Below, one piece after another: positions 1 through 9,416 of a stretch of DNA of 49,382 bases. Source of the stretch: Pelagibacteraceae bacterium AG-404-P07 (GTDB taxonomy: Bacteria; Pseudomonadota; Alphaproteobacteria; Pelagibacterales; Pelagibacteraceae); contig QCJE01000009.1 of assembly GCA_003216235.1 (NCBI GenBank), positions 1 through 49,382 of the forward strand, written 5' to 3'. A program made the translations under genes and the position numbers. Position 1 is the first letter of the stretch; each line of letters opens with the position of its first letter. Under the pieces are notes generated by a model. That model did not search any database and was not told the DNA's origin. It saw only the letters and a program-made list of their open reading frames with translations.

Positions 1-444
1 TTTATCAAAACTTAATTTTTTATTTGCTAATAATAAAATGTTATCTAATTTATTTGATAAATAAAAATTTTGCATCTCAGTAATTTCATTTAAATAATTT
101 TTTTGCCACAATGTATCTGAGTTAAAAATTATAAAATTATTTTCTTTTGAATTCTTAATCATATTTAAAATTCCACCTCCAGTATCTAAGATGTTTTCTC
201 CATCTTCTATTAATTGAATATCTATTGGAAATTTTTTATTTTTAATAAATTCAAAAATTTTATCACTCAAATGAAATGTATTTATAAAGATTTTTTTTGC
301 ACCAAATTTGATAATTAAATGAATACATCTTTCTAATACAGTTATACTATTTACCTCTAGAAGTGGCTTTGGTGTTGTTAAAGTTAAAGGTTTTAATCTT
401 TCTCCTAAACCTGCACATAATATCAATGCTGTATTAATTTTCAT
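1..444 (-). CDS. murU: Sugar-1-phosphate nucleotidyltransferase, MurU-like (3' end beyond window)
   Basis: This is the first 148 codons of a protein that runs off the left edge. The N-terminus carries the nucleotidyltransferase signature CAGLGERLKPLT followed by TPKPLLEV, and further on EDGENILDTGGGI and the metal-binding NSDTLW. It belongs to the sugar-nucleotidyltransferase family (mannose-1-P guanylyltransferase, glucose-1-P thymidylyltransferase, MurU). The preceding gene is an AmgK-like kinase overlapping it by 11 bp, and amgK-murU pairs are known from peptidoglycan recycling: AmgK makes MurNAc-1-P and MurU converts it to UDP-MurNAc. That context is why I prefer MurU over a mannose or glucose enzyme; substrate specificity cannot be read from the visible part. 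Confidence 0.8.
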   Translation of the reverse strand, partial: MKINTALILCAGLGERLKPLTLTTPKPLLEVNSITVLERCIHLIIKFGAKKIFINTFHLSDKIFEFIKNKKFPIDIQLIEDGENILDTGGGILNMIKNSKENNFIIFNSDTLWQKNYLNEITEMQNFYLSNKLDNILLLANKKLSFDK

Positions 445-1381
445 TTAATTTTTTTTTAAAGTTTTGAATTAATAAATTTTTTAAATCGTTAAATATTTCA
501 TTTTCATTAATACGCAAATCAATCAATTCCCATGTGTAGGGTATTAATCTTAAATAATTCTTTTTACCATCTCTTATTGCAAGACGTGTAAATATTCCAA
601 TAATTTTAAGATTTCTTAATATTGATAATATCTCAAAATCATTCTTAAAATTTTTGATATTTATTTTTTTTTGTTTTTTTACATAAAAATCAAATATTTT
701 TTTTTTAAATGATTTTGAAGTTTTATATCTTACATCATCTATAAGTGAGGCTAAATCATAGGATCTATTTCCTATTAAAGCATCTTGACTATCGATAAGT
801 CCTATTTGATTATTTACCAACATAAGGTTGGAGACATGAAAATCTCTATGCACAAAAAAATTGTTTTTTAATTTTAATTTAGAAGATAATTTTTTTACAA
901 TTTTCATAAATTCTTTTGAAAATTTTTTAATACTTTTTTTTGAAAGATGCTTTTTAGCATACCAGTCACAAAATAATTTTGCCTCTTCTGTTAGTATTTT
1001 TTTATCGTACTTAGGGATTATGTAATTTTTATTTTTAAAATTTTTAATTTTTTTATTTTTAATAGATTGTATTTTATTTAATAAAATAATTATTTTTTTA
1101 AAGTAACTCATTTGATTAACGCTTGATTTATTTAATCTTTTAAAAATTGTTTCATTTCCAAAATCTTGAATTTCTATATAGTTGTTATTATAGTTTTCAC
1201 TACATAATGATGGTGCTAAAATTTTATTTTTATTTAGAATTTTATTTATTGCATCATATACAAGTAAATTTTTAAATTTTTCTTTTTTGGCAAAGACTAA
1301 TATAGATGAATATTCATTATTTTTTTTTCTAAAAAATTTTCTTAATGATGCATCCCCTTTTATTTGTATCAATTTTTTCAT
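434..1381 (-). CDS. amgK: Anomeric amino-sugar kinase, AmgK-like (aminoglycoside phosphotransferase fold)
   Basis: A 315-residue kinase of the APH/choline-kinase fold. The N-terminal GDASLRKFFRK (about 9-19) matches the GDASFRRYFR-type start of AmgK proteins. The catalytic loop HRDFHVSNL is at 178-186 (Asp180, Asn185), followed by the metal-binding IDSQD at 196-200. The family phosphorylates MurNAc and GlcNAc at the anomeric carbon, feeding MurU. It lies between tsaE (6 bp gap) and the nucleotidyltransferase (11 bp overlap), the usual alphaproteobacterial arrangement, so the three are probably cotranscribed. The fold is certain; the sugar substrate is inferred from the neighbour. Confidence 0.8.
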   Translation of the reverse strand: MKKLIQIKGDASLRKFFRKKNNEYSSILVFAKKEKFKNLLVYDAINKILNKNKILAPSLCSENYNNNYIEIQDFGNETIFKRLNKSSVNQMSYFKKIIILLNKIQSIKNKKIKNFKNKNYIIPKYDKKILTEEAKLFCDWYAKKHLSKKSIKKFSKEFMKIVKKLSSKLKLKNNFFVHRDFHVSNLMLVNNQIGLIDSQDALIGNRSYDLASLIDDVRYKTSKSFKKKIFDFYVKKQKKINIKNFKNDFEILSILRNLKIIGIFTRLAIRDGKKNYLRLIPYTWELIDLRINENEIFNDLKNLLIQNFKKKLNEN

Positions 1382-1387
1382 CTAGAA

Positions 1388-1843
1388 TTAAAGATTTAAA
1401 CCTTTGATTTGTACGGATCTTGTTTGATGGTCTTTTCCATATTCAAAATTCAATTCTATCAAATCTCTTGGTTTTTTTGTAATTATTTGTGGCCATTCAA
1501 TTAATGAAATTGAATTCGCAATATCATCAAATAAGTCTAAATTTTTGATCTCCTCTGGTGATTTTATTCTGAACAAATCAAAATGGTTTATTTTAAATTG
1601 ATTAATTTCATATTCATTAAGTATATTAAATGTTGGACTAGTAACCTCAGTTATTTTTAAATTATTCTGTTTTTGGAAACCATTAATCAAATATCTAATG
1701 AAAGTAGTCTTCCCTACGCCCATTTCTCCATGCAAGAAAACAGTGTTCCCTGGTTTAATCTTTTTTAAAAATTTATTAGCTAATTCTTCTGTTTTTTTTT
1801 CTGAAGATAAATCTATTTTATCACTTTTAATAGCGATAGGCAT
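1388..1843 (-). CDS. tsaE: tRNA threonylcarbamoyladenosine biosynthesis ATPase TsaE
   Basis: A 151-residue P-loop protein of normal family length. Walker A GEMGVGKT is at 39-46, with the family hallmarks [17 protein letters not shown] and IEWP in order. TsaE is the ATPase partner of TsaD and TsaB in forming t6A37 on ANN-decoding tRNAs in the cytoplasm. The start codon lies inside the end of ahcY (17 bp overlap), which implies translational coupling. The TsaE-AmgK-MurU order is typical of Alphaproteobacteria. Confidence 0.93.
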   Translation of the reverse strand: MPIAIKSDKIDLSSEKKTEELANKFLKKIKPGNTVFLHGEMGVGKTTFIRYLINGFQKQNNLKITEVTSPTFNILNEYEINQFKINHFDLFRIKSPEEIKNLDLFDDIANSISLIEWPQIITKKPRDLIELNFEYGKDHQTRSVQIKGLNL

Positions 1844-3113
1844 CAGGTTTAAAAGGACCCTCTACTCCAACACTAATGTAGTCCGCTTGTTCTTTAGATA
1901 GTTTTGTTAATTTTGCTCCAACTTTTTTAAGATGAAGGGTCGCTACTTTTTCATCTAAATGTTTTGGTAAGACATAAACTTTGTTTTGATAATTTTTATG
2001 ATTATTCCAAAGCTCTATTTGTGCAATAACTTGATTAGTAAATGAAGCGCTCATTACAAAACTAGGATGACCTGTTGCACAACCTAAGTTTACCAGTCTA
2101 CCTTCTGCTAATAAAATAATTCTTTTTTTACTAGGTAATTCAATTTCATGAACTTGTGGTTTTATCTCAGTCCATTTATAATTTTTTAAAGCCTCAACTT
2201 GAATTTCATTATCAAAATGACCAATATTACACAATATAGCTCTATCTTTCATTTCTCTCATATTATCTGCAGTGACAATATCTTTGTTACCAGTTGCCGT
2301 AACAACAATATCTGCTTTACTAATAGCTTCATCCATTAAAACTACTTCATAACCTTCCATAGCAGCTTGTAATGCGCAAATGGGGTCTGCCTCTGTAACT
2401 AAAACTCTAGCTCCACTCTGTCTTAAAGATGCAGCACTACCTTTTCCTACATCTCCAAAGCCTGCAACTATAGCTATTTTTCCAGACATCATAACATCAG
2501 TTGCTCTTCTTATTCCATCAACTAAACTTTCCCTGCATCCATATAAATTATCAAATTTTGATTTGGTCACAGAGTCATTTACGTTTATCGCAGGAACCAA
2601 AAGTGAACTATCTTTTTCCATTTTGTTAAGTGCTTTAATTCCAGTTGTTGTTTCTTCTGAAACACCTTTTACACCTTTTAATAAATCTTTATATTCGTTG
2701 TGCATTATTGCTGTAAGATCGCCACCATCGTCTAATAGCATATTTGGTTTCCAATCTTTTTTAGCTTCAATTGTTTGTTTAATACACCAAAGATATTCAT
2801 CCTCAGTTTCACCTTTCCATGCATACACAGGAATGCCTGCTTTAGCAATTGCAGCTGCAGCATGATCTTGGGTTGAAAAAATATTACAAGACGACCATCT
2901 TACCTCTGCTCCTAAAAACACTAACGTTTCAATCAAAACAGCTGTTTGGATAGTCATATGAAGACATCCGATTATTTTTGCACCCTTCAAAGGAGACTTC
3001 CCTTTATATTCGTCTCTTAATGCCATTAAACCAGGCATTTCACTCTCTGCTATAGAAATTTCTTTTCTGCCAAATTCTGCTTGTGATATATCTTTTACTT
3101 TGTAATCTGTCAT
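1827..3113 (-). CDS. ahcY: S-adenosylhomocysteine hydrolase
   Basis: A 428-residue NAD-dependent enzyme that reversibly splits S-adenosylhomocysteine into adenosine and homocysteine, removing the inhibitory product of methyltransferases. Visible family motifs include [15 protein letters not shown] near residue 50, the Rossmann loop [10 protein letters not shown], the [10 protein letters not shown] region and the conserved C-terminal KPDAYRY. The start is preceded by AGAAG about 9 bp upstream. It follows chvG by 43 bp and overlaps tsaE. The ahcY-chvG/chvI neighbourhood is shared with many Alphaproteobacteria. Functionally it connects with metX/metW elsewhere in the window through the methionine-SAM cycle. 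Confidence 0.97.
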   Translation of the reverse strand: MTDYKVKDISQAEFGRKEISIAESEMPGLMALRDEYKGKSPLKGAKIIGCLHMTIQTAVLIETLVFLGAEVRWSSCNIFSTQDHAAAAIAKAGIPVYAWKGETEDEYLWCIKQTIEAKKDWKPNMLLDDGGDLTAIMHNEYKDLLKGVKGVSEETTTGIKALNKMEKDSSLLVPAINVNDSVTKSKFDNLYGCRESLVDGIRRATDVMMSGKIAIVAGFGDVGKGSAASLRQSGARVLVTEADPICALQAAMEGYEVVLMDEAISKADIVVTATGNKDIVTADNMREMKDRAILCNIGHFDNEIQVEALKNYKWTEIKPQVHEIELPSKKRIILLAEGRLVNLGCATGHPSFVMSASFTNQVIAQIELWNNHKNYQNKVYVLPKHLDEKVATLHLKKVGAKLTKLSKEQADYISVGVEGPFKPDAYRY

Positions 3114-3156
3114 GAAAAGTCTTCTAACAATAAAGAATTAATTAATCAATAGGACT

Positions 3157-4698
3157 TTATACTTTAGGAAATGTAATTTCCATGTTGGCACCCTTTTGAT
3201 CAACTCTATTAGCAGCTTTTATTGTACCATTATGTAATTCAACTAAATTTTTTACAATATTTAAACCAAGTCCAGAATGTTCACCAAATTTATCTGGTCT
3301 ATTACTGTAGAATCTTTTAAATATTTTATTTGTATCTTTTTCTTTAAAACCTTGACCTTCGTCAATAATATTTATCTTAACATCTTTATTTTCTAATTTT
3401 GAAACTCTTACAATAATATTCTTATTATCTTTGCTAAAAGAAATAGCGTTATCTAAAAGATTTGCAAGAATCTGCTCAATTCTATTCTCTATACCATTGA
3501 TAAAATATTTATCATTTCCATCATTTATATACGAAATATTAATGCCTCTTTTTAATTGATAAATATTATTAAAATCATCTACAACAGATTTTATAATTGG
3601 CTCAATATTTAATTTTTTAATTTTTTCTTTACTGAGCGCAACTTCATCTTTTAAGGTTTGTGAATAATCTGTAATTAATCTCTCTATTCTTTGAACATCA
3701 TGGGACAATATATCAATTAATTTAATTCTTTGACTAATATCGTTGGTATCATGAAGAATTTCAGACGCACTTTTAAGAGAAGCAAGTGGGTTTCTTATTT
3801 CATGTACTAAATCAGTCGAAAAATTTTCGGCATGTGAAATTCTTTTTTGTAATTCAAGTGTCATATCATCTAAAGAATTAGATAGAAGACCTAATTCATC
3901 ATTTCTTAATTTTAATCTATCTAAATTGGTGATTTTAGAATTCTTATCTTTTATATTTTTTGTATAAGTAACTAAATTTTTAATGGGTTTTAAAAAATAT
4001 CTATTTAATACAAACGAAAAAATTAAGATTACAATACCTACTGCAATTGCAGTTCTGATGATAAAAGTCTTTCTCTCATTAATTGCGGCTTTTACATCAT
4101 TAGCGTTTTCTGTAATAGCTAAATAACCAACATTTCTATCACCAATAATTACATTTTTAATTGTGGTCAATTTAAATTCATTAAAATTTTCTTGAGTAAA
4201 TGTATATGGTATGCCAAAATTTTTTGAACCAACATAATTAAATAAAACATCTTTTAAAGATACTGAATTATTATTTCCTAAATTTATATTTTTTTCTTCA
4301 ATAATCTCTTTTGTCTTTTCTTCATTTAATATCTCTAATTCAACAGTATCTAACCTTTTCGAAAATGACCTCGGGTCTAAATCTAAAGTATCTGTGTCAC
4401 CTATAAGATTGAGCTCATTATCGAAGAAAATTACTCTATCTAAACTCTGAAATAAAAATCTAGTAGAGAATAAAAACTTTCTAATATCTTCCTCAATGAA
4501 TGTAACATCTAATCTGATTATATTATCAATCGTGTTATTTATTACTTTTATGTGATTTGATGATTTTTTTTTAATTAAATTAGGCTGAACATTATTTAAA
4601 TACAAAAATGTTAATAAGCCAATAATGGTAAAAAAGATAAAATTTATGAATAAAAATTTTTTTAATATAGATAAATTTTTAAGAAAGTAGCTAAACAT
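3157..4698 (-). CDS. chvG: Sensor histidine kinase, ChvG family
   Basis: A 513-residue inner-membrane kinase. A transmembrane segment at about 14-34 is followed by a roughly 175-residue periplasmic sensor region, a second membrane segment at about 213-235 and a HAMP linker. The H-box DLVHEIRNPLAS puts the phosphorylated histidine at 299. The ATPase domain shows N-box LANLLDNA (411-418), DEGQGF (446-451) and GLGL (476-479). Its start overlaps the stop of the regulator gene by 1 bp. ChvG/ExoS kinases in other Alphaproteobacteria respond to acid or cell-envelope stress; the signal here is unknown. An EnvZ label is possible, but the partner and the ahcY neighbour favour ChvG. Confidence 0.9.
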   Translation of the reverse strand: MFSYFLKNLSILKKFLFINFIFFTIIGLLTFLYLNNVQPNLIKKKSSNHIKVINNTIDNIIRLDVTFIEEDIRKFLFSTRFLFQSLDRVIFFDNELNLIGDTDTLDLDPRSFSKRLDTVELEILNEEKTKEIIEEKNINLGNNNSVSLKDVLFNYVGSKNFGIPYTFTQENFNEFKLTTIKNVIIGDRNVGYLAITENANDVKAAINERKTFIIRTAIAVGIVILIFSFVLNRYFLKPIKNLVTYTKNIKDKNSKITNLDRLKLRNDELGLLSNSLDDMTLELQKRISHAENFSTDLVHEIRNPLASLKSASEILHDTNDISQRIKLIDILSHDVQRIERLITDYSQTLKDEVALSKEKIKKLNIEPIIKSVVDDFNNIYQLKRGINISYINDGNDKYFINGIENRIEQILANLLDNAISFSKDNKNIIVRVSKLENKDVKINIIDEGQGFKEKDTNKIFKRFYSNRPDKFGEHSGLGLNIVKNLVELHNGTIKAANRVDQKGANMEITFPKV

Positions 4699-5405
4699 TA
4701 ACTAACATTCCATCTATATCCACTGCCATATCTTGTTTCAATAGCTGAAAACTCAGGGTCTACCTTTTTAAATTTTTTTCTTATTCTTTTTACATGACTA
4801 TCAATTGTTCTGTCCTCAATATCTGTATCTTCTCTATAAGCTATATCCATTAGTTGAGCTCTTTCTTTAATAATCCCCGGTCTTTTGGCTAATTCTTTAA
4901 CTAATAAAAATTCAGTGGTTGTGAGTTTATCTGGTAATTGTTTACCATCCCACTCACATTCTAGTTGTGAAGGATCTAATTTTAACTTTCCATGAGATAT
5001 AATGCTTTTGTTTTCTTCTATAGATTCTTTAGAGTCTTTTTTTCTAAGTTGAACTCTTATTCTCTCAATTAAAACTTTAATTGAGAAGCCACCTGATTTT
5101 TTAACAAAATCATCAGCACCCAATTTCAACCCAAGCAATTCATCTATTTCATCGTCTTTAGAAGTTAAAAATATCACTGGTAAAGATGTTTTTTTTCTTA
5201 ACTTTTTTAGTAATTCTTCTCCATCCATTTTTGGCATTTTGATATCCACTATAGCTAAATCTGGAGGTGTTCTCGTTAACCCAATTAATGCACTTTCCCC
5301 ATCAATATAAGTTTGAACTTTAAAACCTTCCTTTTCTAATGCTATACTTAAACTAGTAAGTATGTTTCTATCATCATCTACTAAAGCAATAATTTGTTTA
5401 TGCAT
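4698..5405 (-). CDS. chvI: OmpR-family response regulator, ChvI type
   Basis: A 235-residue DNA-binding regulator. The receiver domain opens ALVDDDRNILTSLSIALE, which is strongly ChvI-like. The acidic pocket is at 10-12, the phospho-acceptor Asp54 lies in VDIKMPKMDG, and Thr81 is present. The C-terminal winged helix carries TTTEFLLV and DRTIDSHVKRIRKKF, also ChvI-like. Oddity: after the switch lysine at about 103 the near-universal proline is replaced, so the stretch reads KKSGGFS where relatives have TKPFS, a two-residue insertion. It lies 53 bp downstream of polA with a candidate promoter in the gap and overlaps chvG by 1 bp. Confidence 0.92.
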   Translation of the reverse strand: MHKQIIALVDDDRNILTSLSIALEKEGFKVQTYIDGESALIGLTRTPPDLAIVDIKMPKMDGEELLKKLRKKTSLPVIFLTSKDDEIDELLGLKLGADDFVKKSGGFSIKVLIERIRVQLRKKDSKESIEENKSIISHGKLKLDPSQLECEWDGKQLPDKLTTTEFLLVKELAKRPGIIKERAQLMDIAYREDTDIEDRTIDSHVKRIRKKFKKVDPEFSAIETRYGSGYRWNVS

Positions 5406-5416
5406 GTCTAACTATA

Positions 5417-5445
5417 AAAATACTAAATTGTTCTAAATTGGGCAA
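5417..5445 (-). promoter_or_regulatory. Candidate sigma-70 promoter for chvI-chvG
   Basis: In the polA-chvI gap the minus strand reads TTGCCC, 17 bases, TATTTT. Each hexamer matches the -35 or -10 consensus at 4 of 6 positions and the spacing is ideal. The -10 ends 12 bp before the chvI start codon, which would leave a very short leader. Chance matches are common in AT-rich DNA, so this is tentative. Confidence 0.3.
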
Positions 5446-5458
5446 TTCAAATATATCA

Positions 5459-8233
5459 TTAATGTAATGTTCCCCAGTTATCACCTATGTTCAAATCAAC
5501 AGTTAACGGAATTGTAAATGAATGTTGGTCACTATTTGCAACACTGGACATTTCACTAATTATTATTTTACTCAATTTTTTTACCTCGTCTCTATGTGAC
5601 TCAAATATCAATTCATCATGAATTTGTAAAAGCATTTTTGATTTGAGATATTCTTCCTCATTCATTTTTTTATTTAACCTGATCATTGCTAAACGCATAA
5701 TTTCTGAAGCTGAACCTTGTATTGGTGCATTTATTGCTGCTCTCTCCTGAAAATTTCTTACATTATAATTCTTGTCATTAATGTTTATAAAATGAGATTT
5801 TCTTCCAAATATATTATTTACATAACCACTTTTTCTACAAAATTTAATTGTTTGATCCATATATACTTTAATCTCAGGAAACTTAGCAAAATAAGAATTT
5901 AAAAATTCCTCAGCTTCAAAATTTGAAACATTTATTTGTTTAGCTAAACCATATTGTGAAATACCATAAATTATTCCAAAGTTAATTGCTTTAGCTTTTC
6001 TTCTTTGATCTTGATTAATTTTTTTTATGTCCACATTAAATATTTGGCTAGCAGTTAATGAGTGTATATCTATATTATTTTTAAATGCCCTTTTAAGTTC
6101 CTTAACATCAGCAAGATCTGCTAAAATTCTCATTTCAATTTGATTGTAATCAGCTGAAATCAAAAAATGATCTTTTTGTGCAACAAAAGCTTTTCTAATA
6201 TCTTTTCCATCTTCTGATTTGATTGGAATATTTTGTAAGTTTGGGTCACTTGATGCCAATCTTCCTGTGGTTGTTGCAGCTAATAAAAAAGAGGTATGAA
6301 CTCTATTAGTTTTTGGGTTTAAATGTTCTGGAAGAGAGTCAGAATAAGTATTTTTCAATTTTGAAACCTGTCTCCAATCTAAAACTAATTTTGGAAATTT
6401 ATGACCTTTAAATGCTAGATCTTCCAAGACTATCGCACTTGTTGCAAAACTTCCTTTTTTTGTCTTTTTCAAGTCAGCAATTTTAAGCTCATTATATAAA
6501 ATTTCACCTAACTGTTTGGGTGAACCAATATTAAATTCTTTTTTTGAAATTTTAAAAACTTCTTTTTCTATTCTTTCAATTTTTTTTTTAAATTTCGATG
6601 ATAAAGATTTGAGAAATTCTTTATCTATTTTAATACCTTCTATTTCCATAAATGCTAAAATTTTAAGCATTGGCTTTTCAAAAATTTCATAAATATTTAT
6701 CATTTTTTCAGATTTAAGACTTTTTTGAAATTTTTTATATAGTCTCAAAGTAATGTCTGCATCTTCAGCCGCGTAGTCTTTTGCTTTATCAATTTCAACT
6801 TCACTAAAATTTAATTGTTTTTTTCCACTTCCAACTAAATCTTTAAATGCAATAGGTTTATGTCCTAAATGAATTTCAGACAAAGTATCCATGTTATGTC
6901 TGTTCTTACCAGCATCTAAAACATATGACATCAGCATTGTATCTTCCATCGAAGACATGTTTATTCCATGATGAAATAAAACAATAAAATCAAATTTTAT
7001 ATTTTGTCCTATTTTTCTTATACTTGGATCTTCTAGTAAAGGTTTTAGTTTTTTGATAACTAATTTTATATCAAGACAATTTTTTGACTTATGTCCTATG
7101 GGTACATAACAAGCTTTTCCTATTTTTGTACTTAATGAAATTCCAACTAATTCTGCCTGGTGTGGATCAAGAGAATTCGTTTCTGTATCCACAGCAACTT
7201 CTCCTAATTCTTCAGCCTCTTCAATCCACTTATCAAGTTTGTTAATCTCATTAATTAAATGATAATTTTTTGAATTTATTTTTTCGTGTCTAGGGGACTC
7301 TTCTAACCCTCTCTTTATACTCTCTAAATTCGGCTCTCCATAGGTAGAAATTGCCGAACTTAAAAGTCTATTAAATTCCATTTCTCTCAAAAATTTATAA
7401 AGCTTATCTTTATCAATTTCTTTTAATCTAAAATCTTCAAGATTTTGCTTAACGGGAGAATCGTTTTTCAAGGTTACTAATTTTTTACTTATTACAGCTT
7501 TGTCTTTATTTTCAATTAAAGTTTCTCTTCTTTTATTCTGTTTAATTTCATGTGCTGATTTTAATAATTTTTCTAAATTTCCATATTTATTGATTAATTC
7601 TGCAGCTGTTTTTACTCCAATACCAGGCACTCCAGGAACATTATCACTGCTATCCCCAGCTAAAGCTTGCACATCTATTACCTTGTTAGCATCAACGCCA
7701 AATTTTTTTTTTATATCTTCCTCAGAAATAAATTTATTTTTCATTGGATCAAAGATACGCACATCTTTTTTATATAATTGCATTAAATCCTTATCTGAAG
7801 ATACAATTGTAACTTTTGAACCCTTTTCTAAAATCTGATCTACATAAGTTGCGATTAGATCATCAGCTTCATAATTAGCTAACTCTACGGAAGGTAAATT
7901 GAAAGCTAATACAGATTTTCTAATATACTCAAATTGAGGGGCTAAATCATCAGGGGGGTCTGATCGGTTTGCTTTGTACTCTTTATAAATTTCATTTCTG
8001 AAAGTTTTTCTTGCAGAGTCAAAAATAACTGCAAAGTGACTTGGTTTTTGTAAATTTTGTTTTGATTTTGAGTCTTCAAGAAGTTTAAAAAGCATAGTGC
8101 AAAATCCACTTACAGCACCAGTTGGTAATCCATCACTTTTTCTGGACAGCGGAGGTAAAGCATAATATGCCCTAAAGATATAACCCGAACCATCTATTAA
8201 ATAAAAATGATCTGAATTTTTAATTTTTGTCAT
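5459..8233 (-). CDS. polA: DNA polymerase I
   Basis: A 924-residue polymerase with all three activities. The N-terminal 5'-3' exonuclease domain has IDGSGYIFRAYYALPP and the helix-hairpin-helix-like GVPGIGVKTAAEL. The 3'-5' proofreading domain keeps its acidic residues (VDTETNSLDP, IGQNIKFDF, YAAEDADITL). The polymerase domain has motif A SADYNQIEMR, motif B KAINFGIIYG and motif C QIHDELIFE. It processes Okazaki fragments and fills repair gaps. The gene is divergent from bioY with 47 bp between start codons. Unlike some streamlined bacteria, it has not lost the proofreading residues. Confidence 0.97.
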   Translation of the reverse strand: MTKIKNSDHFYLIDGSGYIFRAYYALPPLSRKSDGLPTGAVSGFCTMLFKLLEDSKSKQNLQKPSHFAVIFDSARKTFRNEIYKEYKANRSDPPDDLAPQFEYIRKSVLAFNLPSVELANYEADDLIATYVDQILEKGSKVTIVSSDKDLMQLYKKDVRIFDPMKNKFISEEDIKKKFGVDANKVIDVQALAGDSSDNVPGVPGIGVKTAAELINKYGNLEKLLKSAHEIKQNKRRETLIENKDKAVISKKLVTLKNDSPVKQNLEDFRLKEIDKDKLYKFLREMEFNRLLSSAISTYGEPNLESIKRGLEESPRHEKINSKNYHLINEINKLDKWIEEAEELGEVAVDTETNSLDPHQAELVGISLSTKIGKACYVPIGHKSKNCLDIKLVIKKLKPLLEDPSIRKIGQNIKFDFIVLFHHGINMSSMEDTMLMSYVLDAGKNRHNMDTLSEIHLGHKPIAFKDLVGSGKKQLNFSEVEIDKAKDYAAEDADITLRLYKKFQKSLKSEKMINIYEIFEKPMLKILAFMEIEGIKIDKEFLKSLSSKFKKKIERIEKEVFKISKKEFNIGSPKQLGEILYNELKIADLKKTKKGSFATSAIVLEDLAFKGHKFPKLVLDWRQVSKLKNTYSDSLPEHLNPKTNRVHTSFLLAATTTGRLASSDPNLQNIPIKSEDGKDIRKAFVAQKDHFLISADYNQIEMRILADLADVKELKRAFKNNIDIHSLTASQIFNVDIKKINQDQRRKAKAINFGIIYGISQYGLAKQINVSNFEAEEFLNSYFAKFPEIKVYMDQTIKFCRKSGYVNNIFGRKSHFININDKNYNVRNFQERAAINAPIQGSASEIMRLAMIRLNKKMNEEEYLKSKMLLQIHDELIFESHRDEVKKLSKIIISEMSSVANSDQHSFTIPLTVDLNIGDNWGTLH

Positions 8234-8280
8234 TAAATTTTATATGTAGATTCTCAATCAAAATAAGGGTATTATTTTTT

Positions 8281-8832
8281 ATGGAACTAATAAAGCAAAA
8301 TACTCAATCGAATGTTATTAAATCAATATTAATAATTCTTATAGGCTCAATAGTCCTCACAATTTCATCAAAAATAAAAATACCTTTTTACCCAGTTCCG
8401 ATGACAATGCAAACTTTTGTGGTATTATTTTTAGGTATCAGTTTTGGATATAAAATTGGCTTAGCAACTGTTGGTTTATATTTATTAGAGGGTATCGTGG
8501 GATTGCCTGTTTTTTCAAACTCACCAGAGAGAGGAGTTGGAATTATATATTTTACAGGCCCAACAATGGGTTATTTAATAGGATTTTTTTCTGCTTGCTA
8601 TATTGCATCACTCATAAAATCAAGTGATGGTTATTTGCAAATTTTTTACAAACTTATTTTATCAGTTTCAACAATTTATATTCTAGGTATCTTATGGTTA
8701 GGATACTTAATAGGATGGGATAAACCAATAATAGAATTAGGTGTAACACCTTTTCTACTTGCAGAATTTTTTAAAATTACTTTGTTGATAATTTTATCTA
8801 AAAAAATATTGAAATTAAGAAAGTTTATCTAG
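8281..8832 (+). CDS. bioY: BioY biotin transporter (ECF substrate-binding component)
   Basis: A 183-residue membrane protein with about six hydrophobic helices and the BioY signature PFYPVPMTMQTFVV near residue 35, followed by GLPVF and the FTGPTMGYLIGF region. BioY binds and imports biotin, alone or with the BioMN energizing module. The ATG at 8281 is chosen because it matches the family N-terminus and has AAGGG 11 bp upstream; an in-frame ATG at 8227 would sit inside the polA start. No bioM, bioN or biotin-synthesis gene is nearby. The last 8 bp overlap the end of the convergent regA. Confidence 0.92.
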   Translation: MELIKQNTQSNVIKSILIILIGSIVLTISSKIKIPFYPVPMTMQTFVVLFLGISFGYKIGLATVGLYLLEGIVGLPVFSNSPERGVGIIYFTGPTMGYLIGFFSACYIASLIKSSDGYLQIFYKLILSVSTIYILGILWLGYLIGWDKPIIELGVTPFLLAEFFKITLLIILSKKILKLRKFI

Positions 8833-9388
8833 GAGATCTTTTAGATAATATTCTTTGCAAAGTTCTTCTATGCATTTTTAATCTTCTTGCAGTTTCAGAT
8901 ACGTTTCTATTACAAAGCTCAAATACTCTGTGGATATGTTCCCATTTTACTCTATCTGCCGACATGGGGTTTTCAGGTGGAGCAGCTTTTTTTGATGGAT
9001 CTGCAAGCAAAGCTTTTTCAACATCATCTGCATCAGCTGGTTTAGCTAAATAGTCAATAGCACCCTCTTTAATTGCTGCAACAGCTGTTGGGATATTTCC
9101 ATAGCCTGTTAACATAATTATCCTACTTGAAGGATTGCTCAACTGTATTTCTTTTACAACCTCTAATCCATTTCCATCACCTAATCTGAGGTCAACAACT
9201 GCAAATCCTGGATTTTTTCCTTTGACCGATTCGATACCTTTTTTCACACTTTCAGCTTGTAAAACGGTAAAACCTTTTTTTTCCATAGCTCTAGCTAATC
9301 TCTCTCTAAAAGGATTATCATCATCTACTATAAGTAGAGATTTATTATCAAAATCGCCTAAATTTTGCAGTGTTCCTTGGTTTTTCAT
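8825..9388 (-). CDS. regA: Redox response regulator RegA/ActR/PrrA
   Basis: A response regulator of about 187 residues. The receiver has LLIVDDDNPFRERLARAM and the acceptor Asp in VVDLRLGDGNG (residue 66 from this start, near the Asp63 of known RegA). A proline-containing linker and a FIS-type helix-turn-helix follow (NVSETARRLKMHRRTLQRIL), which is the RegA hallmark. RegA with the kinase RegB (not in this window) controls energy-metabolism genes by redox state in Alphaproteobacteria. An in-frame GTG at 9415 would add nine residues; I prefer the ATG at 9388 for family length and the upstream TAAGGA. Its 3' end overlaps bioY. Confidence 0.92.
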   Translation of the reverse strand: MKNQGTLQNLGDFDNKSLLIVDDDNPFRERLARAMEKKGFTVLQAESVKKGIESVKGKNPGFAVVDLRLGDGNGLEVVKEIQLSNPSSRIIMLTGYGNIPTAVAAIKEGAIDYLAKPADADDVEKALLADPSKKAAPPENPMSADRVKWEHIHRVFELCNRNVSETARRLKMHRRTLQRILSKRSPR

Positions 9389-9416
9389 AATCCTTATGTG
9401 GTAATTTTTTTCCACA

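Noticed and set aside
434-1381. Aminoglycoside resistance kinase
   Set aside because: The APH fold is shared, but the GDASLRKFFR start and the adjacent nucleotidyltransferase and tsaE indicate the AmgK housekeeping family.
2380-2865. Plus-strand open frame of 161 codons opposite ahcY
   Set aside because: It lies entirely antisense to a well-conserved gene and its translation resembles no family; it follows from codon usage on the opposite strand. The same applies to the other long antisense frames, such as those opposite atpA, sucA and mmsA.
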